Below, piece by piece: positions 1 to 5,068 of a stretch of 5,173 nt of DNA. A model generated the notes under the pieces. That model saw nothing but the letters and a program-made list of their open reading frames with translations, searched no databases and was not told the DNA's origin. Made by a program: the position numbers and the translations under genes. Origin of the DNA: Desulfocapsa sp. (GTDB lineage Bacteria; Desulfobacterota; Desulfobulbia; Desulfobulbales; Desulfocapsaceae). The stretch's first letter is position 1. Each line of letters begins with the position of its first letter. The stretch spans positions 1 through 5,173 of the forward strand of contig DYDK01000131.1 in assembly GCA_020717935.1 (NCBI GenBank), read 5' to 3'.

Positions 1-105
1 ATAATTTTTCTGGGTTATGCCCTGCTCCACGCAAATCCATGGTAAATTCTATCATAACCATGTTGCTGAAGATGGCGGCGTAGAGCTTTTATGGGAAACT
101 TCAGT
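1..105. repeat. Left arm of 105-bp terminal inverted repeat
   Basis: Bases 1-105 are the reverse complement of 5069-5173 with only two mismatches (53 against 5121, and 84 against 5090), so 103 of 105 positions agree. Similarity stops sharply at 105/106. The inner boundary falls inside a transposase gene fragment read on the minus strand. Read outward on the minus strand, the arm has an open frame with an ATG at 61-59 that runs off the window (it begins MVMIEFTMDLRG), and the right arm has the same frame. This suggests that the arms are the beginnings of two copies of a longer element lying outside the window, rather than a self-contained repeat. That is inference; the element family is not recognised. 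Confidence 0.93.
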
Positions 106-221
106 AAGTTGATATAAGCCCAGTGGTCTTCATCTGAAACAAAACAGGATTGCCGGTTGTTTCCGCGCTGGATAATGTGAACAGCTATATTAGCAGGAGA
201 GATTCTTGGGAGGCGAGGCAT
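15..221 (-). pseudogene. Truncated REP-associated tyrosine transposase (RAYT), N-terminal remnant
   Basis: The first ~38 codons (221 down to about 106) encode the typical RAYT start: MPRLPRIS, then the family motif HIIQRGNNRQ at residues 15-24. RAYTs are single-domain Y1/HUH transposases of the IS200-like superfamily. The frame then enters the terminal repeat and ends at 15 with a tail that does not resemble the family, so both catalytic elements, the HxH motif and the tyrosine, are missing. Intact members have over 150 residues. It matches the intact RAYT at 1596-2291 at 19 of the first 40 positions without gaps, so it is a different lineage and not a recent copy. The start is supported by an AAAGGA ribosome site 5 bases upstream (232-227). 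The tail LLK could still be native, so the exact breakpoint is uncertain by a few bases. It is almost certainly non-functional. Confidence 0.85.
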
Positions 222-293
222 GGTTTTCCTTTAAGTTTAGAATAAAATAGGTTGGTATGCTCAGATTACAGGGCGACACAGTTCATTGCAATA

Positions 294-369
294 TTTAATT
301 TCGCTCTGACCCTTTTTATTTCTGACCCTTTTTATTTTCGTTTAATTTCGCTCTGACCCTTTTTATTTT
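294..369. repeat. RAYT-type repeat cluster: two full copies and one partial
   Basis: A 28-base unit, TTTAATTTCG then CTCTGACCCTTTTTATTT, occurs identically at 294-321 and 341-368. Between them, at 322-338, sits a shortened copy that keeps only CTGACCCTTTTTATTTT. Read on the minus strand, the core is AAAAAGGGTCAGAGCG. The cluster lies upstream of the truncated RAYT start at 221, the same relative position as the AAAAGGGGACAGA repeat ahead of the intact RAYT at 1596. RAYT genes are known to act on short flanking REP-type repeats, so I infer that this is the cognate repeat of the broken RAYT. The units are too short and irregular for CRISPR. Confidence 0.75.
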
Positions 370-373
370 CAAA

Positions 374-484
374 GGCGCTCTCGGTGGCAATAGCTATGGC
401 AACAATACCCTTTTTCGAGTATTCTATCAGCCATTCTTCGACCTGTATGCCCAGCCAACCGGGAAGAGGAGAAGTTGCCTGTAG
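374..484 (+). other. Unrecognised open-frame remnant between repeat cluster and leuC
   Basis: Bases 222-558 hold no convincing intact gene. After the repeat cluster, one frame reads GALGGNSYGNNTL, then FRVFYQPFFDLYAQPTG, and stops at TAG 482-484. It has no start of its own and is open only because it runs out of the repeat. The aromatic-rich, protein-like composition makes it a candidate C-terminal scrap of a gene cut by the repeats, but I do not recognise the family and chance is quite possible. Confidence 0.2.
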
Positions 485-520
485 AATCAATGCGATACAC
501 ACAACAATCCATTTTTTTAA

Positions 521-541
521 GCTCTGGAACAGAACCAGAGC
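521..541 (+). promoter_or_regulatory. Hairpin just upstream of the leuC ribosome site
   Basis: GCTCTGG at 521-527 pairs perfectly with CCAGAGC at 535-541 around a 7-base loop. The leuC Shine-Dalgarno GGAG follows at 548-551, only 6 bases later. A T-run (512-518) lies before the stem and none follows it, so it does not read as a terminator for plus-strand transcription. It could be a leader structure affecting translation of leuC, or a leftover repeat. A role is inference only. Confidence 0.35.
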
Positions 542-558
542 ATACCTGGAGCTTACCC

Positions 559-1575
559 ATGGGAAAAACCATCGCCAGCAAGATATTTGACGCCCATCTT
601 CGTGACATGCCCAGCCCGGGCAATATGATCCTTGATATTGATGTCGTCATGTGCCACGAAATCACCACCCCCATTGCCATCATGGATCTGGTGGAAAAGG
701 GAATGGATCGGGTCTTTGACACCAGCAAGATCAAGGCCGTCATCGACCATGTGACTCCAGCCAAGGACTCCAAAACCGCCACCCAGGGCAAGATCATGCG
801 CGATTGGGCTAAGCGGCATCAGATCAAGGACTTTTTTGATGTGGGCGCCAATGGTGTCTGCCATGCCCTTTTTCCAGAAAAAGGTTTTATCCGCCCGGGA
901 TACACGGTCATTATGGGCGACTCGCATACCTGCACGCACGGGGCTTTTGGAGCCTTTGCCGCTGGTGTTGGCACCACGGATCTGGAAGTCGGCATTCTCA
1001 AAGGCGTCTGTTCCTTCCGTGCTCCCGAGACCCTGCGGGTTATCCTGAGCGGCAAGCTCGGAACTGGAGTGACGGCCAAGGATGTGATTCTCGCTGTCAT
1101 TAAGCGGCTGACGGTCAACGGGGCCACCGACAAGGTGATTGAGTTTGTCGGGCCGGTGGTTGAGGCCATGACCATGGCCGCCCGCATGACGCTGTGTAAT
1201 ATGGCGGTTGAGGCCGGGGCCACCAGCGGCCTCTGTCTGCCCGATAAAGTAACCGCCGAATATCTCTGGCCTTTCATCAAAGATGACTATACCTCTCTTG
1301 AGGCTGCTGTTGCCGATTTCCACAAATGGCATTCCGACCCCGATGCCCCGTATGCTGCCGTTATTGAAATGGATATTTCTACCCTGGCCCCGCAGGTGAC
1401 ATTTGGCTTTAAGCCTGATCAGGTCAAGGATATTAGCGAGATGGCGGGCACCCCCGTAGATCAGATCTACATTGGCTCCTGCACCAATGGCCGCATCGAA
1501 GATCTGCGCGCCGCCGCCACCATTTTGCAAAAAAGTGCAAAAAAGGGGACAGATTTATTTTTGACATGTCTTTAA
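559..1575 (+). pseudogene. leuC: 3-isopropylmalate dehydratase large subunit (LeuC/aconitase family), 3'-truncated
   Basis: LeuC is the cytoplasmic iron-sulfur hydro-lyase subunit that, with LeuD, isomerises 2- to 3-isopropylmalate in leucine synthesis. The start at 559 (MGKTIASKIFDAHL) is chosen for its GGAG 7 bases upstream and its fit to the family N-terminus. Visible family blocks are DIDVVMCHEITTP (about 31-43), IDHVTPAKDSKTA, VMGDSHTCTHGAFGAFAAG and IGSCTNGRIEDLRAAA with Cys308, the first [4Fe-4S] ligand. Homology ends at about residue 324-328. Codons 330-338 (GTDLFLTCL) are read from the neighbouring RAYT flank, then a stop. Members have about 420 residues, so about 90 are lost, including the CxxC pair that supplies the other two cluster ligands. 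The missing part does not reappear before trmJ. The product should be inactive as an isomerase. The closely related homoaconitase-type dehydratases are an alternative family assignment. A misjoin at the repeat would give the same picture. Confidence 0.88.
1526..1545 (+). repeat. Tandem 10-bp repeat at the leuC/RAYT junction
   Basis: TGCAAAAAAG occurs twice back to back (1526-1535 and 1536-1545), exactly where leuC homology stops and the RAYT flank begins. The second copy overlaps the first bases of the flank (AAAAGGGG from 1541). It may be a scar of insertion or of slippage at the join. Confidence 0.7.
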
Positions 1576-1589
1576 CTTTGTTGTACAAT
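1561..1589 (+). promoter_or_regulatory. Sigma70-type promoter for the RAYT gene
   Basis: TTGACA (1561-1566) and TACAAT (1584-1589) are separated by exactly 17 bases, matching the sigma70 consensus at 6/6 and 5/6 positions. Initiation 6-7 bases after the -10 box would fall on or next to the ATG at 1596. There is no purine-rich ribosome site before that ATG, so the message is probably leaderless. The first two bases of the -35 box come from the end of the 22-bp flank repeat. Confidence 0.72.
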
Positions 1590-1595
1590 ATTGCC

Positions 1596-2291
1596 ATGCC
1601 TCGTCAATCCAGAATCATTTTGGGCAACTGTCCACATCATATCATCCAGCGCGGTCACAACCGTCAAGTTGTGTTCGCCGAAAATGATGACTTCGTGCAA
1701 TACCTGGACAACCTTCAGGAATGGAAGACCAATCTGGGCTGCAAAGTATATGCCTACTGCCTGATGACAAACCATGTCCACCTCATTATAGACCCCGGAA
1801 ACAATCCTGAAAATCTGAGTTTGCTCATGAAACGGATTGCCGGTCGTCAGACTCGCTATGTGAACAAAAAAGAAAAAAGAAGCGGTTCTCTCTGGGAGGG
1901 TCGTTTTAAATCCAGTCCAATCAGTGCCGACGAATATCTCCTTGCCTGTTGCCGATATGTGGAGCTCAATCCTGTGCGTGCCAGCATGGTAGAAAAGCCC
2001 TGGCAATACATCTGGTCAAGTTGCCCGGCAAAGACAGGGGACATGGCACTTCCCTGGCTCGATAGAGACCCTTTTTACATGAGTTTTGGCGATACCATCG
2101 AGGAGCGGGCAGAAAAATATAAAATCTGGCTCGCAGAAACCATCCCTGATCAAGAGTGGAAGTTGATAAGAGAAGCCACTCAACGAGGACAATTGTCTGC
2201 TGGCAGAAAATTCGAGTTGGATATTTCAGATAAACTGGGACGACGACTTGAATTACGAGGACCAGGCAGACCCAAAAAAGACAAAAAATAA
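1596..2291 (+). CDS. REP-associated tyrosine transposase (RAYT, Y1_Tnp/IS200-like)
   Basis: This 231-residue protein has the RAYT order of motifs. MPRQSRI and HHIIQRGHNRQ (14-24) form the N-terminal strand. CLMTNHVHLII follows, with the metal-binding HUH pair at His60 and His62. LMKRIAGRQTRYVN carries Tyr88, the likely nucleophile that cuts single-stranded DNA. SGSLWEGRFKS (96-106) and CRYVELNPVRA (119-129) are family signatures. The basic tail ends RGPGRPKKDKK. All catalytic residues appear present, so it is probably active. I start at 1596 because RAYTs begin MPR; an in-frame ATG 30 bases upstream lies inside the promoter. These enzymes nick and rejoin hairpin-forming repeats in single-stranded DNA. 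Translation from a leaderless message is expected. It could be cotranscribed with trmJ, 81 bases downstream, as no terminator is evident between them. Confidence 0.93.
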   Translation: MPRQSRIILGNCPHHIIQRGHNRQVVFAENDDFVQYLDNLQEWKTNLGCKVYAYCLMTNHVHLIIDPGNNPENLSLLMKRIAGRQTRYVNKKEKRSGSLWEGRFKSSPISADEYLLACCRYVELNPVRASMVEKPWQYIWSSCPAKTGDMALPWLDRDPFYMSFGDTIEERAEKYKIWLAETIPDQEWKLIREATQRGQLSAGRKFELDISDKLGRRLELRGPGRPKKDKK

Positions 2292-2293
2292 AT

Positions 2294-2317
2294 CCGTCCC
2301 CTTTTCCGTCCCCTTTT
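2294..2317 (+). repeat. Tandem 12-bp repeat at the right RAYT flank
   Basis: CCGTCCCCTTTT occurs twice without a gap (2294-2305 and 2306-2317). The first copy is the outer part of the right inverted flank; the second is an extra partial copy. It is followed by a pyrimidine-rich tract (2318-2339). The left RAYT's repeat cluster at 294-369 also has an additional partial copy, so partial duplication of these repeats occurs twice in the window. Confidence 0.75.
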
Positions 2318-2372
2318 CCTCTTCTTTTTTCCCTTTTCAGTTTCAGCTTTTCAGGGAGCGCCGATTTTCATT

Positions 2373-3149
2373 ATGAAACTCAGTATCCTTAACCATATCG
2401 CCATTGTTCTCATGGAGCCAAAATTCCCTGAGAACATTGGGGCTGCGGCTCGGGCTGCCTGCAACATGGGCATCAGTCGTCTGATCGTTGTCGGTCACGA
2501 GTCTCCTGACCCGGAACGAATGGCCATGATGGCCACCCACAAGGCACGACCCGTTCTTGCCAACATGGAGTTTCATCAGACCCTTGAAACCGCTCTGGCC
2601 CCGTTTTCGAGGGTCATTGGCACCACTGCTCGCCAAGGGCGGCACCGGATACCGCCGCAAACTCCTCGGGCCGTGGTGGGCGACATTCTGCCCCTGTTGC
2701 CCGACAACGACATCGCTTTTCTCTTTGGCCCCGAAGATCGGGGGTTGAGCAATGATGATCTCAAATATTGCCACCATCTCTCCGCCATTCCCACCGCTGA
2801 TTTCTCCTCTCTCAATTTGGCCCAGGCCGTTGCTATTCACTGCTATGAACTGTATACGGGCATTTTAGGTCAGCAGAAGATCAGCGCCCATACGGAACAC
2901 CTCGCGACCACATTTGAGTTGGAAGCCATGTATCAGCAAGTGGAGACAAGCCTCAGTATCATTGAATTCCTACGGGAAAAAAATCATGCCTACTACATGA
3001 ATCATATCCGCCAACTCTTGAGCAGATTGCATCTACGGGCCAAAGAAGCAAGTATGATCCGCAGTATGTGTCGGCAGTTTCTCCTGTCACAAGGAAAAGA
3101 ACTTCCTCAAAAAAATACTGAAAATCAGGACCGTTCATCGGGGTTATGA
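2373..3149 (+). CDS. trmJ: tRNA (cytidine/uridine-2'-O-)-methyltransferase TrmJ
   Basis: TrmJ is a SPOUT-class enzyme that uses S-adenosylmethionine to methylate the ribose 2'-OH of nucleotide 32 in the tRNA anticodon loop. The 258-residue product shows the three family motifs: ENIGAAARA (20-28, Arg27 the likely catalytic arginine), FLFGPEDRGLSNDDL (117-131), and IPTADFSSLNLAQAVAI (139-155), which forms the cofactor-binding trefoil knot. A helical C-terminal segment (about 183-240, with RQLLSRLHLRAKE) fits the TrmJ dimerisation extension. The ATG at 2373 gives a normal N-terminus. Its AGGGAG (2353-2358) is 14 bases away, longer than ideal, so initiation may be weak. A later ATG (2412) would remove the first beta strand. 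No own promoter is clear. Its end overlaps the convergent glycosylase gene by 6 bases. Confidence 0.92.
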   Translation: MKLSILNHIAIVLMEPKFPENIGAAARAACNMGISRLIVVGHESPDPERMAMMATHKARPVLANMEFHQTLETALAPFSRVIGTTARQGRHRIPPQTPRAVVGDILPLLPDNDIAFLFGPEDRGLSNDDLKYCHHLSAIPTADFSSLNLAQAVAIHCYELYTGILGQQKISAHTEHLATTFELEAMYQQVETSLSIIEFLREKNHAYYMNHIRQLLSRLHLRAKEASMIRSMCRQFLLSQGKELPQKNTENQDRSSGL

Positions 3150-3809
3150 GAGCAAGTCCTGCAAAGGACAGCCCTCACATCGGGGATTGGTTTTCCGGCA
3201 GAACTCCTTGCCCAGGGCGACAATCAAGGCATGATATTCATTGTACGAGACAGCATCTGCCGGTAATCGTTCGTGGAATTCTTCCTGAAGGGAGTGATAA
3301 TCGCTTTCCTCGGCTACCAGAGAATGGCGGGAGAAAATGCGATGGGTATAGCTGTCAATCACAAAAACGGGATGCCCAGCCGCATAGAGGAGGATAGAAT
3401 CCGCCGTTTCCGGGCCGATTCCCTTTACCAAAAGCAGGGCCTCGCGAGCAGCAGGCAGAGCTTCATTGAGAAAAAGTTCGAGATGACCTTGATAACGGAT
3501 GTTGATCATCTGCAAAAGGTTATGGAGCCGCTGGGCCTTGAGATTAAAATATCCCGAAGGTTTGATCAGGTGGGCCAACTCATCAACCGGCACTGCGGAA
3601 AGGGTTGGATAACTAAGCAGTCCCGCCTCTTTCAGATTGGTAATGGCCTTGCGGACATTCTCCCAGTTGGTGTTCTGGGTAAGAATCGCCCCCACCATGA
3701 TCTCAAAGGGTGAATCACCCGGCCACCACCCCTGCGGGCCAAAATGGGCAAGGAGCCGGGTGTAAATCTCGGTGAATGCCTGAGTCGTTTTGGAACCCTG
3801 CGTTTTCAT
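3144..3809 (-). CDS. Endonuclease III-like HhH-GPD DNA glycosylase, incomplete iron-sulfur motif
   Basis: This family removes damaged bases from DNA in base excision repair. The 221-residue product has FEIMVGAILTQNTNWENV (35-52), the helix-hairpin-helix LLLVKGIGPETADSIL (125-140), and VIDSYTHRIF with the conserved catalytic Asp152. Two departures from E. coli Nth stand out. The lyase lysine (GVGRKTA) is replaced by Glu134 in GIGPETA, so a monofunctional glycosylase without strand cleavage is expected. The cluster motif is C-x6-C-x2-C (204, 211, 214), but the protein ends LQDLLS where the fourth cysteine should be. The WWP (28-30) and the lysine loss recall MagIII-type 3-methyladenine glycosylases, so substrate is open and I give no symbol. 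The start has GGGAGG 12 bases upstream (3827-3822), directly after the phosphofructokinase stop, 18 bases away, which suggests one operon. Confidence 0.88.
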   Translation of the reverse strand: MKTQGSKTTQAFTEIYTRLLAHFGPQGWWPGDSPFEIMVGAILTQNTNWENVRKAITNLKEAGLLSYPTLSAVPVDELAHLIKPSGYFNLKAQRLHNLLQMINIRYQGHLELFLNEALPAAREALLLVKGIGPETADSILLYAAGHPVFVIDSYTHRIFSRHSLVAEESDYHSLQEEFHERLPADAVSYNEYHALIVALGKEFCRKTNPRCEGCPLQDLLS

Positions 3810-3827
3810 GATCAGACGCAGCCTCCC

Positions 3828-4922
3828 TCAATCTTCAGGACTGCCGAAACAGATCCCAATCTCGCGTGCCGTCAACACCTTGTCGCTCTGCAAATTTACT
3901 TTTTTTCGTGATGTGATAGCCTCACTCAACGGCACCGGCACCATGCATGAACCGGAGAGAGCCACCATCTGACCGAAGTTGCCGCTTTCAATCAAACGCA
4001 CCGCGGCGGCGCCAAAACGAAGAGCCAATAAACGATCAAAGGTCGTGGGAGAACCGCCCCGTTGCAGGTGGCCAAGGACCAGGGAACGGGTATCCTTGTT
4101 GATACGGGTACGAATCTCGGTGGCCACCCATTCACCAATGCCACCCAGCACCTTCTCCGCCCGGCCCAGTTCGCCTTCCCCTTTATCAATGACATGCCCA
4201 CCCTTGACGCTGGCCCCTTCAGCAACCACAACAATGGCATAATGTTTCCCATGCAATTCATTGTTCGTGATTTTCTTACAGACCGCATCCATATCAAAGG
4301 GAATCTCGGGCAGCAGGATCACATCCGCCCCGCCGGAAATTCCCGAATAGAGAGCAATCCAGCCAGAATCTCGTCCCATGACCTCCACCACCATGACCCG
4401 ATCATGGGATTTTGCCGTGGAATGCAGCTTGTCCAGGGCCTCGGTTGCCGTTGAGACGGCGGTATCAAAACCAAAGGTGCGATCGGTGGCCTCCAGATCG
4501 TTGTCAATGGTCTTGGGAACACCAATCACCGGCATCCCTTTCAGGGAAAAACGATGAGCAATATCCAGACTGCCATCACCGCCAATGGCAATGTGACAAT
4601 CAAAACCCATTCTATTGAAATTAGAAAGAATTCTATCTGAGACATCAACGATCTGGATCTCACCCGCCAGATTCTCCACCGGCGTGGAAAAGGGGTTTCC
4701 CTTGTTGGTTGAACCGAGAATGGTACCGCCAGTGGCGTAAATCCCTTCCACATTCTCTATGGTAAGATGCCGAATCTCATCGAGATCAAGCAGCCCCTTA
4801 TAACCACTGCGACTGCCATAGACCTCCCAGCCTCGGCGATAACAGGAATGAACAACCGCATAAATAACCGCATTGAGCCCCGGAGCATCACCACCGCCGG
4901 TGGAAATAATAATTTTTTTCAT
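3828..4922 (-). CDS. pfkA: ATP-dependent 6-phosphofructokinase (group III-type residues)
   Basis: The enzyme phosphorylates fructose 6-phosphate to the 1,6-bisphosphate, the committing step of glycolysis, in the cytoplasm. The 364-residue product shows TGGGDAPGLNAVI (8-20) for nucleotide binding, IGGDGS (113-118), PKTIDND (136-142) with catalytic Asp140, MGRDSGWIAL (182-191), PEIPFD, and HLQRGGSPTTFDR (285-297). Gly117 follows the GGD motif, as in ATP users (pyrophosphate enzymes have Asp), while Lys137 replaces the Gly of E. coli PfkA. This G/K pair is described for group III ATP or mixed-type enzymes, so ATP is the likely donor but pyrophosphate use should not be excluded. The ATG at 4922 has AAGG 8 bases upstream (4934-4931). 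The length is longer than E. coli PfkA (320) and fits the group. It is the first gene of an apparent operon with the downstream glycosylase. Confidence 0.93.
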   Translation of the reverse strand: MKKIIISTGGGDAPGLNAVIYAVVHSCYRRGWEVYGSRSGYKGLLDLDEIRHLTIENVEGIYATGGTILGSTNKGNPFSTPVENLAGEIQIVDVSDRILSNFNRMGFDCHIAIGGDGSLDIAHRFSLKGMPVIGVPKTIDNDLEATDRTFGFDTAVSTATEALDKLHSTAKSHDRVMVVEVMGRDSGWIALYSGISGGADVILLPEIPFDMDAVCKKITNNELHGKHYAIVVVAEGASVKGGHVIDKGEGELGRAEKVLGGIGEWVATEIRTRINKDTRSLVLGHLQRGGSPTTFDRLLALRFGAAAVRLIESGNFGQMVALSGSCMVPVPLSEAITSRKKVNLQSDKVLTAREIGICFGSPED

Positions 4923-4973
4923 GGGAAAGACCTTGTGTTAATGGGTAATGTGGAATGCGCAAAGAGAATGCAC

Positions 4974-4999
4974 AAAAAAAATCAAGATTGACTTCTTGA
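4974..4999 (-). terminator. Weak hairpin plus U-tract in the pfkA leader
   Basis: On the minus strand, TCAAGA (4999-4994) and TCTTGA (4987-4982) can form a 6-bp stem with a 6-base loop, followed directly by eight T residues (4981-4974). The shape is that of an intrinsic terminator, but the stem is short and AT-rich. It lies between the candidate pfkA promoter and the gene, so it would act as an attenuator or end incoming transcription from the right. Chance pairing is quite possible. Confidence 0.25.
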
Positions 5000-5013
5000 G
5001 AGTTGCAACTTAC

Positions 5014-5042
5014 TTTAGAAAAGGTTCCTGGATGATTGGCAA
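5014..5042 (-). promoter_or_regulatory. Candidate sigma70 promoter for pfkA
   Basis: On the minus strand, TTGCCA (5042-5037; 5 of 6 to consensus) and TCTAAA (5019-5014; 4 of 6) are separated by 17 bases. The transcript would have a leader of roughly 85 bases before the pfkA ATG and include the weak hairpin at 4974-4999. No better pair is seen between the gene and the terminal repeat. Confidence 0.35.
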
Positions 5043-5068
5043 AATGCTCTCTCATTCCAATTGTTAAA

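Larger units (their letters stand above)
1541..2305 (+). mobile_element. RAYT module with 22-bp inverted flanks
   Basis: The left flank, 1541-1562 (AAAAGGGGACAGA then TTTATTTTT), is matched by the reverse complement of 2284-2305 at 21 of 22 positions. The single difference is at 1551, A against G. Between them lie one promoter and one transposase gene whose stop codon (2289-2291) falls inside the right flank. The whole unit is about 765 bp. It interrupts leuC on the left and abuts the trmJ leader on the right. Classical RAYT genes are usually single-copy genes flanked by REP sequences and are not autonomous insertion sequences, so calling this a mobile unit is inference from the flanks and the broken neighbour. 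Confidence 0.7.

Noticed and set aside
1..105. Integron attC site or recombination hairpin
   Set aside because: GTTATGC and GCATAAC do occur, but RYYYAAC/GTTRRRY core sites in the right order, a long imperfect palindrome and an integrase are not seen.
294..369. CRISPR-like short array
   Set aside because: There are only two full copies and one partial copy, no spacers of regular size, and no cas genes.
521..541. Intrinsic terminator upstream of leuC
   Set aside because: The T-run precedes the stem on the plus strand and no T-run follows it on either strand.
475..558. Upstream TTG extension of leuC by 28 residues
   Set aside because: The extension does not look like a LeuC N-terminus, crosses a hairpin, and the ATG at 559 has a well-placed GGAG and the family's usual start.
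553..1530. A 325-codon open frame antisense to leuC, and shorter ones at 819-1280 and 369-797 (minus)
   Set aside because: The opposite strand is unmistakable LeuC. The antisense translations have no recognisable motifs and are explained by codon bias of the real gene.
4062..4454. Plus-strand open frame of 130 codons across the phosphofructokinase gene
   Set aside because: It is antisense to conserved PFK motifs (GGSPTTFDR, MGRDSG) and shows no family features.
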